Source of the DNA: Steroidobacter denitrificans
Lineage (GTDB): Bacteria > Pseudomonadota > Gammaproteobacteria > Steroidobacterales > Steroidobacteraceae
Length of the DNA: 64,000 bases
Assembly (NCBI RefSeq): GCF_001579945.1
Contig: NZ_CP011971.1
Span: 558,001-622,000 of the forward strand
Direction: 5' to 3'
In this document: positions 53,156 through 61,262 of the stretch, in pieces
Layout: every line of letters starts with the position of its first letter
How positions within the stretch are numbered: position 1 is the stretch's first letter
The notes under the pieces: generated by a model
Seen by the model: the letters and a program-made list of their open reading frames with translations, nothing else
The model's database searches: none
Told to the model about the DNA's origin: nothing
Translations under genes and position numbers: made by a program

Positions 53156-56124
53156 CGCCCCTCCTCATAGGCAGCCAAACCAGCAATCTCTCGACCCTGG
53201 GCGAGCTTGTGCAGCAGTGGTGTCAGCTCTTCCATCAGGGCCAACTCTTTCTGCGTGCGGGCTTTCCATCCAAGTTCCAGCGGGGCCATCAACTCGGAGA
53301 GGCGTTCGCCATCGAAAATGCGGCGGCGCAAAATGTCATCGACAAAGGCTTGCAGCGCTGATGCGTCCAGTGTGTGGCGGTTGGCGAGATCGGTGAGTTC
53401 CCGTGTTTTTTTCTCTGCCTTGAAGCGGTCGAATCCGCTGCGGATTTGATTTTCGTCCAGGGCTTCATTGACTGGCAGGCCACGGATGTACTCGGCGATG
53501 TCCTCGCGCTCGTCGATGAACTTGGCATCGGACTGAATCAGGCTGATGAGCTGCTCACGGTTCATGGTGAGCTTGCCGGGCTTCTGCTGGGTCAGCTTGG
53601 CGATGAGGCCCATGATGTAGTCGTAGTCGATCACGCTTGAGGCGAAGAGTACGAATTCAAAATCAAGCTGCTGCACTTCTGGCGGGGTCTGGTCGCGATC
53701 CTGCTGTTCCTTAAAGCGCTTGGCCGTTTCGAGGTACACACCTTTGAAGCCCTGCATCTGATCGGGTGGCGCAATCTGGGTGATCTGCGCCTTCTGCTCA
53801 TCCGAGAGATCGGTATATTGATCGAGCTGGGTCTTGAGGCGCTGTACTTCCTTGAACAGATTGACGAACTGCGCCCGTGCGGCATCGCCTTTCAGGTTGG
53901 CCACGTCTTCCGGCGCATTGCCCACGCCTTGCGACTGCATGAAGTCAGCCAGCTTCTGTGTGGCGGTTTGCAGGTTATCGATGACCTTAGGCGCGGGGTC
54001 TACCAGCCAGATTTCACGCGGGTTGTCGATCTTCTCGCCAGAGAACAGTGCAATCGCCTCTTCGACCGGCTTTTGCTGCTGACGGAAGTCGAGGATGTTG
54101 CCATAGGGCTTGCTGTCGTTGAGCACGCGATTGGTGCGCGAAAACGCCTGGATCAAGCCGTGATGCTTGAGGTTCTTATCCACGTACAGGGTATTGAGGT
54201 ACTTGGAGTCGAAACCGGTAAGCAGCATGTCCACCACGATGGTGATGTCGATCTTTTGCGCGGCGGGGAGATCGCTGTTGGCGTACTGCTGATCCTTGAT
54301 GCGCTTTTGCACATCCTGGTAGTACAGGTCGAACTCGCTGATGCGATGGTTGGTGCCAAAGCGCGTGTTGTAATCGGTCACGATGCGCGTGAGCGCCGCT
54401 TTTTTGCCTTCGGGGTCTTGCTGGTTATCTTCTTTCTCTTGCGGCAGGTCTTCCTGAATCTGCTGTACGTCCTTATTTCCCTCGGCAGGTGGGGAGAATA
54501 CGCAGGCAATGTTCAGCGGACGGAACTCAGGGTCTTGCTCGGTCTTTTGTTTTTGAATCTCCGCGAACAGTTCGAAATACTCGATGGCATCGTTGATGCT
54601 GGCCGTTGCCAACACCGCGTTGAACTTGCGGCCATTGGTCGCTGCATCGTGCTTGGCGAGAATGGTTTCAATGACCTTGGGCTTGGCCACACCTTCACCA
54701 GGCTTGGGAGGATTCTTGCCTTCGGGCTTGAAGTAATCCACGTGAAAGCGCAGGACGTTGCGATCCTCGATGGCGTGGGTGATGGTGTATTGATGCAGGC
54801 AACGCTGGAAGAGGTCGTCGGTCGTGCGGTAACTGGCTTGCTGACCTTCGATCTGCTGGTAGCTGGCGTTCTTCTCGAAGATGGGTGTGCCGGTAAAGCC
54901 AAAAAGCTGGGCGTTGGGGAAGAACTCCTTGATGGCTTTGTGGTTGTCGCCGAATTGTGAGCGGTGGCATTCATCAAAGATAAATACCATGCGCTGGTTG
55001 CGTAATGGCTCCAGCCGTTCCTTGTAGTTGCGCCTGTTGGCCCCATCCAGAGCCAGGCCCAGCTTCTGAATGGTGGTGACGATGACTTTATCGGCGTAGT
55101 CATCCGACAGTAGGCGGCGCACCAGTGTCTCGGTGTTGGTGTTCTCTTCGACGCAGCCTTCCTGAAAGCGGTTGAATTCCTCGCGAGTCTGGCGATCCAA
55201 GTCTTTGCGATCCACCACAAACAGACACTTGTCGATGTCCGGATTGTCTTTGAGCAGGGTGGACGCCTTGAACGAAGTCAGCGTCTTGCCTGAGCCGGTG
55301 GTGTGCCAGATGTAGCCGTTGCCGCAATTCTGGTGGATGCACTCCACGATGGCTTTGACGGCATAGATTTGGTATGGCCGCATCATCAGCAGCTTCTGCT
55401 CGCTGGCCACCAGCACCATGTAGCGGCTGATCATTTGCCCTAGAGTGCACTTGGCCAGGAACTTCTCGGCAAAACTATCGAGCAGCGTGATTTTTTTGTT
55501 GTCTTCGCTGGCAAACTGGTAAACCGGCAAGAAGCGCTCATCTGCGTTGAAGCTGAAGTGCCGTGCGTTGTTGTTGGCGAAATACCAAGTGTCGGTGCGG
55601 TTGCTGACGATGAAGAGCTGCAGGAAGCACAGCAGCGTCTTGCTATAGCCATTGCCGGGGTCAGTCTTGTAATCAACGATCTGCTGCATGGCCCGGCGCG
55701 GGCTGACCGCCAAGGTCTTCAGCTCGATTTGTACCACCGGTACGCCGTTGATGAGCAGCATCACGTCGTACCGGTGATGGCTGTTGTCAGTGTTCATGCG
55801 CAACTGGTTGACGACCTCAAAGTCGTTCTTGCACCAGTCCCGGATGTTCACCAAGGTGTAGTTCAGCGGCGTACCATCGTCGCGCTCGAAGCTGTTGATG
55901 TTGCGAAGCCGCTGGGCAGCGCCGTAGACATCGGGCGTGATGATGCCGTCGAGCAAGCGCTGAAACTCGCTGTCAGTCAGATGCACGCGGTTCAGCGCTT
56001 CGAACTTGGCTCGGAAGTTGGCTTCGAGCGCGGCGCGGTCGCGAATGCCGGGGCGATAGGTGTACTTGAGGTCGCCGAGCTTGGCGATCAGATCGAGTTC
56101 GATTTGTTGTTCTGTGGTCGTCAT
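53152..56124 (-). CDS. hsdR: Type I restriction endonuclease/translocase subunit
   Basis: 990 residues. The N-terminal PD-(D/E)xK nuclease has D120 and the ELK motif in VPVVQIELKT (about 128-137). The superfamily 2 motor follows: TTGSGKT (about 277), DECHRS (about 385), GFTGTPIF (motif III region, about 410) and later the helicase C-terminal AFSRTNRVL-type block (SRTNR, about 665). A helical C-terminus (about 830-980) contacts HsdM. It cuts unmodified DNA after ATP-driven translocation. It is the first large gene of the operon, preceded at 67 bases by an AlpA-like gene. Confidence 0.96.
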   Translation of the reverse strand: MTTTEQQIELDLIAKLGDLKYTYRPGIRDRAALEANFRAKFEALNRVHLTDSEFQRLLDGIITPDVYGAAQRLRNINSFERDDGTPLNYTLVNIRDWCKNDFEVVNQLRMNTDNSHHRYDVMLLINGVPVVQIELKTLAVSPRRAMQQIVDYKTDPGNGYSKTLLCFLQLFIVSNRTDTWYFANNNARHFSFNADERFLPVYQFASEDNKKITLLDSFAEKFLAKCTLGQMISRYMVLVASEQKLLMMRPYQIYAVKAIVECIHQNCGNGYIWHTTGSGKTLTSFKASTLLKDNPDIDKCLFVVDRKDLDRQTREEFNRFQEGCVEENTNTETLVRRLLSDDYADKVIVTTIQKLGLALDGANRRNYKERLEPLRNQRMVFIFDECHRSQFGDNHKAIKEFFPNAQLFGFTGTPIFEKNASYQQIEGQQASYRTTDDLFQRCLHQYTITHAIEDRNVLRFHVDYFKPEGKNPPKPGEGVAKPKVIETILAKHDAATNGRKFNAVLATASINDAIEYFELFAEIQKQKTEQDPEFRPLNIACVFSPPAEGNKDVQQIQEDLPQEKEDNQQDPEGKKAALTRIVTDYNTRFGTNHRISEFDLYYQDVQKRIKDQQYANSDLPAAQKIDITIVVDMLLTGFDSKYLNTLYVDKNLKHHGLIQAFSRTNRVLNDSKPYGNILDFRQQQKPVEEAIALFSGEKIDNPREIWLVDPAPKVIDNLQTATQKLADFMQSQGVGNAPEDVANLKGDAARAQFVNLFKEVQRLKTQLDQYTDLSDEQKAQITQIAPPDQMQGFKGVYLETAKRFKEQQDRDQTPPEVQQLDFEFVLFASSVIDYDYIMGLIAKLTQQKPGKLTMNREQLISLIQSDAKFIDEREDIAEYIRGLPVNEALDENQIRSGFDRFKAEKKTRELTDLANRHTLDASALQAFVDDILRRRIFDGERLSELMAPLELGWKARTQKELALMEELTPLLHKLAQGREIAGLAAYEEGR

Positions 56125-56191
56125 GAACCTTGCCTCAAAGACCCAAACGGTTTGCTACCGCCGTTGTTCTGGCGGGGGAATGCCATGGAGC

Positions 56192-56401
56192 TCATGTATG
56201 CCGACTCCCCGGCTCACCGACATCTTCATCTGCGCCGCCTGCACGCACCCATTCATCCACTTCGGAGAGCTGGAACTTCCACAGCCGCCCCACGCGGTGT
56301 GCGGGCAGACCCTTGCGCTCGCGCCAGCGGTACACGGTGTCCTTGGCCACGCCCAAGTGCTGGGCGACGTGATCGGCGGTAACCCACGGTTCTGTACTCA
56401 T
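56192..56401 (-). CDS. AlpA/excisionase-type helix-turn-helix protein
   Basis: 69 residues of the MerR-like HTH_17 family: WVTADHVAQHLGVAKDTVYRWRERKGLPAHRVGRLWKFQ (key parts HVAQHLGVAKDTVYRW and GRLWKF, about 6-44), followed by SEVDEWV. Members act as excision directionality factors or as small regulators. Placement as the first gene of the leftward operon, next to the repeat-rich region, suggests it controls the hsd operon or excision of the island. Confidence 0.85.
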   Translation of the reverse strand: MSTEPWVTADHVAQHLGVAKDTVYRWRERKGLPAHRVGRLWKFQLSEVDEWVRAGGADEDVGEPGSRHT

Positions 56402-56538
56402 GTCGATGAAGCTCGGAGGTTGCGATTGAAAGTCGTCTTAAGTCGTTTTGAGTCTATCATTTGAATGCTGCGGAAGCATAAAAATTGTTATTGGCTACTG
56501 TCGTTGTGAGTTGAATGTGGTAACACGGGGCGCAGAGC

Positions 56539-56671
56539 CACACTGTCACCACCATGGCTACACACTGTCGCCACAGGGTGACCACATTGTCGCCACCATC
56601 CTTGCCACCCATTCAACACATTGTTCGCACAAGGCTGCCACGTTGTTGCCAGCATGCCGCCACACTGTTCA
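56539..56671. repeat. Direct-repeat array 1, CACA(C/T)TGT(C/T), 22-bp phasing
   Basis: CACACTGTC or close variants start at 56539, 56561, 56583, 56617, 56639 and 56661; spacings are 22, 22, 34, 22 and 22. A degenerate half-copy fits inside the 34-base gap. Regular two-turn spacing suggests cooperative protein binding on one face of the helix. Confidence 0.7.
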
Positions 56672-56730
56672 CACAGTAAGTCGGCAGCCTGATCTGATCG
56701 CACAGATAATTTTCGCTGGTCACAAAGCCC

Positions 56731-56934
56731 CATGCCCCGTTACTCCCTCGCCTGGGCACAAGATAAGCAATAACAGTCAAGGGATTTGGAATCTACGTTG
56801 TGCAACTTTGGAATGTACGTAGCTGGAAATAAGTTTTTCGCTGTCTGATCATGTGCCCGAACAACAGAGCATTGGAAAGAACGTTGCGCCTTGTTGGAAA
56901 CAACGTAGTGCCAGATAGGGAGTAACGGGGCATG
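56731..56934. repeat. 18-bp perfect inverted repeat framing array 2
   Basis: CATGCCCCGTTACTCCCT at 56731-56748 and its exact reverse complement at 56917-56934, 168 bases apart. Nearby GGTCAC (56718-56723) and GTGACC (56934-56939) extend the symmetry with a small offset. Confidence 0.75.
56786..56908. repeat. Direct-repeat array 2, TTGGAAnnnACGT(T/A)G, 22-bp phasing
   Basis: Fifteen-base units at 56786, 56808, 56872 and 56894: two pairs, each spaced 22 bases, with 64 bases between pairs. Degenerate half-sites (CTGGAAA-type) occur at 56823 and, outside the inverted repeat, at 56973 and 56988. Confidence 0.7.
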
Positions 56935-57010
56935 TGACCATGCTAAAAGTCATGCGATCTGCGCCGCAGGATTTGGAAACCCGACGACTGGAAACAGCGT
57001 ATTTTTTTGC

Positions 57011-57748
57011 CTACTCAGTTGGCGGCATGTCCGCATTGCCGCTGCTGCGGAAATGGGCGTCAACCACGCGGGCGATGTCAGCAGGCTGGGCTCCTGCGTT
57101 GAATGCAAAACGCAGCGCCCGCTCCAGTTGTTGCCAGCCCTGCGCTGAAGAGACATTACTGCCCACTGTTTCAGCTAGGCGAAAAATCAGTCCCTCCAGC
57201 AGTTCTTCGTCCCCGACGTCCGCCGCCACCTGCTCCGCCAATGCCAGGAGAACGTTGTGTGCTGATGCCAACGAGTCGATTGGCACCCCGGCCAATGCTG
57301 CAGGGGTGGTGATGACACGATCCACCCTGACGACTGTCGCCAAATCAAGGGCTTGATCGACGCCCGGCTCGATCTCCATGCGGATCAGCACATCGCCAGC
57401 CAACAGAAAGCGGGTTTTGATAAGCCCCGGCTGTTCATCCTGAAACAACCACACCGGCTGCGTGTTGGCCAGCAGCGCGCTCAGCACGAGCCTGCTGTCA
57501 TTCAGTGCCCCGCGATCCTGCCACTGGTGCAACACGTCGGTACGCAGGCGACCGCCTTCCACACCGAGGTGGTGCAGCAGGCCGACCAGTCGTTTGGCGG
57601 AGATCACCTGCTCCTTGCCACGCAGCCAGACCGAGAGGTTGGCAGTACGGATGCCGGTGGCTTCGGCGATCCGCCCCAGCGTTTCCCCGCGCAGTCGTAT
57701 CAAGGCGGCGGCAAAGCGTGGCAATTGTTCGTTGGCAATGCTTGGCAT
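57011..57748 (-). CDS. HTH regulator of a divergent AAA+ module
   Basis: 245 residues from the ATG at 57748 (MPSIANEQLPRFAAALIRLRGETL); the frame stays open upstream but would run into the divergent ATPase gene. An N-terminal helix-turn-helix is visible as LGRIAEATGIRTANLSVWLRGK (about 24-45, recognition helix RTANLSVWL). The remaining 200 residues are mixed, with FLLAGDVLIRMEIEPGVD and AHNVLLALAEQVAADVGDEELLEGL. No known ligand domain was recognised. Paired operator-like sites at 57767-57782 and 57841-57856 fit repression of both divergent promoters. Confidence 0.72.
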   Translation of the reverse strand: MPSIANEQLPRFAAALIRLRGETLGRIAEATGIRTANLSVWLRGKEQVISAKRLVGLLHHLGVEGGRLRTDVLHQWQDRGALNDSRLVLSALLANTQPVWLFQDEQPGLIKTRFLLAGDVLIRMEIEPGVDQALDLATVVRVDRVITTPAALAGVPIDSLASAHNVLLALAEQVAADVGDEELLEGLIFRLAETVGSNVSSAQGWQQLERALRFAFNAGAQPADIARVVDAHFRSSGNADMPPTE

Positions 57749-57766
57749 GTCGGGCTCTGTGAATTC

Positions 57767-57856
57767 ACTGTAAATCACTATAAGACTTATTGACCGACAA
57801 GACGAGCGTACGGAGTTTGGCGATTCGCGCAAACCACTGTTATAGTAATTTATAGT
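57767..57856. promoter_or_regulatory. Divergent promoter region with inverted pair of 16-bp sites
   Basis: ACTGTAAATCACTATA (57767-57782) and TATAGTAATTTATAGT (57841-57856) are inverted copies matching at 13 of 16 positions. One abuts each divergent gene. They are likely operators of the HTH protein. Confidence 0.55.
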
Positions 57857-57877
57857 TAGGCTATTTGAGAGGCCATC

Positions 57878-59452
57878 ATGCGTAAGCCAAAGCAAGCCCG
57901 TCCGTTGCGCCTGCGGGAATACGAAGCAGCCATTGCTGCACTCAAGGCGCAGCATCCCTGGCTTGCCCGGCAGATCGTCGAACCCGCGCCAGGGCATCTG
58001 GCCGTGGTGGCACATCTGTTTGCCCAGGTGGAATACCTGCTGCCACCCGCAGTGGTCGCACGAAAGGGCTCACTGTCAGTGAGCTGCAACCGGGATCGCT
58101 TGGCCATTCATTACCAGCCACCGCGACACCACAGCGAACGTGCAGCGGCCGTGCTCGATCTGATTGCCCAGACCAAGCATCTTTCGCAGCAACAATGCCC
58201 GGTTTGCGGTGTACAGGTTGTCGGGGACGGCATCCGTCCGCAACGCTGTCCGCAACACGACGGCATCCAAGGATTGTTTGCCGAAGAAGTGCGCCGCAGC
58301 CGCCAGCTCATCGTCGAACAGGGGGTACAGCAGGTGGTGCACGATCTGGGCAAGGTGACGACTGAAGATGTACGCGCCGCCATGGCTGTTGAGGATGAGC
58401 CCGTCCCGAGTGAAGCCAAACCGGAGCAGGTTCAGGAGCAGCCGACAGAAACCGCTAAATCAATGCCCTTGCCGAGCATCGTCTTTCTCGATGAAGCCGG
58501 GCTGGAGGCGTTCGTGGATCGCCACCGACCAAAAGGCGACGACAAGTTCAAGCGTGCACAGGCGATGGCAGAGCGGATCAAGCGGGCGGGCCATGGCAGC
58601 CGCCAACTGGGCCTGCTACCCCCGGACTGGAAAGCCCTGCTGGATGAGTTCGCGCTGGCTTTTCCAAACTTCCATGAACTGGCCGAGCTGCTGCGTGACC
58701 ACTTTGCCTTGTCCAGTCTGGGCGATGGCCGGGTGTCCTGGCCTGCCGTGTTGCTGGTCGGCCCGGCGGGCATCGGCAAAACCGAGGCGGCACGCTGGCT
58801 TGCCGATCAGCTCGTGCTACCGTTCCGGGTCTTCGACATAGCGAGTACGCAATCAAGCTCGCCGCTCGCCGGTTCCGAATCGTTCTGGAGTAATTCGGAA
58901 CCGGGTCAGCTGTTTGAGTTGCTGGCTTACCAACCGCTGGCCAACCCGGTGGTGGTACTCGATGAACTGGACAAAGCCAGTAACGGCAGACCGCAATACG
59001 ATCCGCTGGCAGCACTCTATACCTTGCTGGAACCGCGCAGTGCGCGGGATTTCAGCGACTTGTCGATCCGCGACTTTGCCATTGACGCCAGTCATGTCAA
59101 TTGGATGGCGACCGCGAATGAGCTGGAGGCGATTCCGGGGCCGCTACGCTCACGGCTGACGGTGTTGCACATTCAACCGCCCAGGCCGGAGCAGATCAGA
59201 AGCATCGCGCAGTCGATTTACAACCGACTCCGCGACGAGTCGAGCTGGGGCACGGCCTTTGCCGAGCGACTGGATGATGATGTCCTGTCCCGCCTGCAAG
59301 CCTTGCCACCGCGCAGTGTGCGTCTGGTTCTGCAGCGGGCCTTGGGTTCGGCAGCTCGTGATGACCGAGGAATCGTCCAGGTGCAAGACATCAGACCGCT
59401 GGTCGAGATCAGCCGCCGTGGCGTTGGCTTTGTCAGCGAGGGATGGAATTGA
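57878..59452 (+). CDS. Lon-like AAA+ ATPase with N-terminal zinc-binding motif
   Basis: 524 residues; the ATG follows GAGAGGCCATC. The N-terminal domain carries a probable zinc site C107-x2-C110-x13-C124-x2-H127. A charged linker (about 170-200) leads to the AAA+ module with Walker A GPAGIGKTEAAR (about 295-306), Walker B VVVLDELDK (about 355-363), sensor NWMATANE (about 408-415) and an arginine-finger-like PGPLRSRL (about 419-426). The order resembles the ATPase of Lon, but no Ser-Lys protease domain follows. Function and substrate are unknown. It is divergent from an HTH gene with shared operators and converges on a SLOG-containing operon. Confidence 0.8.
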   Translation: MRKPKQARPLRLREYEAAIAALKAQHPWLARQIVEPAPGHLAVVAHLFAQVEYLLPPAVVARKGSLSVSCNRDRLAIHYQPPRHHSERAAAVLDLIAQTKHLSQQQCPVCGVQVVGDGIRPQRCPQHDGIQGLFAEEVRRSRQLIVEQGVQQVVHDLGKVTTEDVRAAMAVEDEPVPSEAKPEQVQEQPTETAKSMPLPSIVFLDEAGLEAFVDRHRPKGDDKFKRAQAMAERIKRAGHGSRQLGLLPPDWKALLDEFALAFPNFHELAELLRDHFALSSLGDGRVSWPAVLLVGPAGIGKTEAARWLADQLVLPFRVFDIASTQSSSPLAGSESFWSNSEPGQLFELLAYQPLANPVVVLDELDKASNGRPQYDPLAALYTLLEPRSARDFSDLSIRDFAIDASHVNWMATANELEAIPGPLRSRLTVLHIQPPRPEQIRSIAQSIYNRLRDESSWGTAFAERLDDDVLSRLQALPPRSVRLVLQRALGSAARDDRGIVQVQDIRPLVEISRRGVGFVSEGWN

Positions 59453-59458
59453 GGTTGC

Positions 59459-59728
59459 TCAGCGTTGTCCGGATAGCCAGGCCGCACCGGCGGCCAGTGC
59501 ATCGGCCTCGCTGGGGTAAGTGGTCGATGGGCCGCTGATGATGCAGGGCTGGGTTTCGCCGTCGCCTTCCACCGTCCACAGCTCCCAGGTTCCATCGTTT
59601 TTCCAGCTGGGGATGGCGGTGTAAGGTTTGTCTTTCAGCGCAGCCAGCGCGGCATCCACTTCGGGGCGAATCTGCAACTCACCCGAGTAGATATAGGGTG
59701 TCGCGCAGCGGGCATCAGATCGGCTCAT
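59459..59728 (-). CDS. Small conserved-looking hypothetical protein
   Basis: 89 residues from the ATG at 59728 (MSRSDARCATPYIYSGELQIRPEV), overlapping the upstream SLOG-type gene by 14 bases. It contains AIPSWKNDGTWELWTVEGDGE, which looks like a small beta sheet, and ends 6 bases from the convergent AAA+ stop. No known domain was recognised. Last gene of a five-gene leftward operon. Confidence 0.6.
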   Translation of the reverse strand: MSRSDARCATPYIYSGELQIRPEVDAALAALKDKPYTAIPSWKNDGTWELWTVEGDGETQPCIISGPSTTYPSEADALAAGAAWLSGQR

Positions 59729-60191
59729 GTTCCTTGCTCCAGAAAAGATCCAGTAGCACGCTCGCCTGCAGGTAAATACCGGGGTTGCGTGCTTCACTCG
59801 GGCCAGCAATGTTGAGAATAGCGACGGGATGGCTAAGCAACCAGTCTTGCCATGCCGCCAACAGCTCTTCTGCAGGGTCATGCAAATCGCACAGCAGTAG
59901 CGGCTTGCCGTGTCCCGTCGCCAGATCGCGAGTGAGCAGGCTGCCACCTTCGATCCTGTCCCGGTAAATGATCAGTGTGGCATCAGCGTCCAGCACATTG
60001 CGTTTGGTGCGCTGGCGATAACCGCTGGATTCGGTCTCCATCAACTGGTAGCGAGCATCCAGTACGCCATCAGCGGCCCGTCGGCCTGCCGGGCACCAGC
60101 CGCCGTGCGGAATCTGCCGGGCAATGGCGAAATCAAGCGCCGCCCGGTCTACGCCGGTCTGGCCGCCGGAGAGGATGCGCTGAATGCTCAC
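59715..60191 (-). CDS. SLOG-fold protein, 'putative molybdenum carrier' family
   Basis: 158 residues from the GTG at 60191. ILSGGQTGVDRAALDFAI (key part SGGQTGVDRAALD, about residues 7-19), GGWCPAGRRAADG (about 30-42) and ADATLIIY and TRDLATGHGKPLL match the PF12694-like family, a Rossmann-type SLOG relative that binds nucleotides or nucleotide-like ligands. The molybdenum label is historical. SLOG proteins often occur in nucleotide-signalling conflict systems, which would suit an accessory island; this is inference. It overlaps the upstream gene by 4 bases. Confidence 0.75.
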   Translation of the reverse strand: MSIQRILSGGQTGVDRAALDFAIARQIPHGGWCPAGRRAADGVLDARYQLMETESSGYRQRTKRNVLDADATLIIYRDRIEGGSLLTRDLATGHGKPLLLCDLHDPAEELLAAWQDWLLSHPVAILNIAGPSEARNPGIYLQASVLLDLFWSKEHEPI

Positions 60192-60604
60192 CCTTGCTCC
60201 GTTGCGGCGACCGTGCAAGTCACTTGAACCTCTGCGCCGGGCTGATCTGCCGAGAGCTGGCCGATGCGTCCGCGCTGGCTGGCAAGTGTCAGTTGCTTGC
60301 GCACCTGTGCCAGGCTGCGCTTTTCGATCACTGCGGTATAGCTCGCACCCAATTCACCATCCGGGTCGATGAACAGCTCGATCCGCTTCACCGGCAGGCC
60401 GAATGCCGTGAAGCTGCGCGCCGGCGTCAGCGACCAACTGCCGGGAGCATTGGGCGCAATGCCGTCCAGTACGTGCAACGGCAAGGCTTGACGGCATTCC
60501 ACGGCGGCTACGATGGCTGGCTCGATCCGCAACCAGTGGTTGAGGTCTGGGGCAGTGCCATCCATCAGCACCACCGGCATGGCTGCCAGTAGCAACGCTT
60601 TCAT
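60188..60604 (-). CDS. Secreted hypothetical protein
   Basis: 138 residues. The first about 14 residues (MKALLLAAMPVVLM) form a short hydrophobic leader suggesting export, though a classical cleavage site is not obvious. The body includes PGSWSLTPARSFTAFGLPVKRIELFID and LAQVRKQLTLASQRGRIG. No domain recognised. It overlaps both neighbours by 4 bases, so it is part of a tight operon with the lipoprotein upstream and the SLOG-fold gene downstream. Confidence 0.65.
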   Translation of the reverse strand: MKALLLAAMPVVLMDGTAPDLNHWLRIEPAIVAAVECRQALPLHVLDGIAPNAPGSWSLTPARSFTAFGLPVKRIELFIDPDGELGASYTAVIEKRSLAQVRKQLTLASQRGRIGQLSADQPGAEVQVTCTVAATEQG

Positions 60605-61245
60605 CCCTTGATATTCCTGATCCAGAAGCGACGGTCATCGACCGTGAAGTTGGGGTCATAGCCGACCAGCGTCAGCAACGAGCCGACATAGTAAAGGCCG
60701 AACTGATTCATCAGCCAGCGCTCCATCGCCGGGTCGCTGGGCAGCTTGCTGTACGGTGGAATCGGCCCATCGCTGCGAACCTGGCCGCTGGTTTTGCCGG
60801 AGATGGAAAAGCTCTTCCAGGTCAACACGAAGTTGTTCGACTGTTTCGGCAGCTCCGGCGCGCAAAGCGACAGATTGCTGAAGCGCTCGGAGCGCTTGGC
60901 GTCGTGCCAGAGCACTGCGTCAAAGCGAATGCAATCACTGGCTTTGAGCGTGAGGCTACGGGTCAGCGTCATCTGATCAGCCGGAATTTGCAGATTTCTG
61001 ATCACCACCTTGGGCCACTCCGGGGTGCGACCGTCGGTAGACAGATTCTGGCGCAAGGCGTTATGCAGTGGAGTGCCCAGCAAGCTGTTGCGGTTTGCCG
61101 CGCTTGCGGGCGTAGCCGCTTGCGCCAGACTGGTTCCAATGGATTGTCCCAGTCCGTTTAGGGAATCCAGCGCCCCCTGCATGTCGGTTGTGGCACAACC
61201 TGTCAATACAAAAGGCAGAAACAGCAAGCTCCGGTAGTGTTTCAT
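60601..61245 (-). CDS. Hypothetical lipoprotein
   Basis: 214 residues from the ATG at 61245, preceded by GAGGAACTGCG. The signal peptide with lipobox FVLTGCATT puts the lipidated cysteine at about residue 16. The mature part has LTLKASDCIRFDAVLWHDAKRSERFSNLSLC (key parts DCIRFDAVLWHDAKRS) and ends WIRNIKG. No known family was recognised. It likely sits at the outer membrane and may work with the adjacent membrane and secreted proteins. Confidence 0.65.
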   Translation of the reverse strand: MKHYRSLLFLPFVLTGCATTDMQGALDSLNGLGQSIGTSLAQAATPASAANRNSLLGTPLHNALRQNLSTDGRTPEWPKVVIRNLQIPADQMTLTRSLTLKASDCIRFDAVLWHDAKRSERFSNLSLCAPELPKQSNNFVLTWKSFSISGKTSGQVRSDGPIPPYSKLPSDPAMERWLMNQFGLYYVGSLLTLVGYDPNFTVDDRRFWIRNIKG

Positions 61246-61262
61246 CGCAGTTCCTCGCGAGG

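Larger units (their letters stand above)
56402..57010. other. Repeat-rich control region upstream of hsd operon
   Basis: 609 bases without a credible gene. It holds two unrelated direct-repeat families, each with 22-base spacing (56539-56671 and 56786-56908), and an 18-bp inverted repeat (56731-56748/56917-56934). The hsd promoter must lie here, reading leftwards. An 81-codon minus-strand frame (56488-56733) is an artefact of the repeats. Confidence 0.6.

Noticed and set aside
56488-56733. Cysteine-rich 81-residue minus-strand ORF
   Set aside because: Its pattern is produced by the 22-base DNA repeats, and there is no start signal or known domain.
56539-56908. CRISPR array
   Set aside because: Repeats are only 9-15 bases with 7-13-base gaps, degenerate and not separated by unique spacers of normal size; no cas genes are present.
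56731-56934. Tn7-like transposon end because of 22-bp sites
   Set aside because: Both repeat pairs point in the same direction and no TnsABC/TniAB genes are present.
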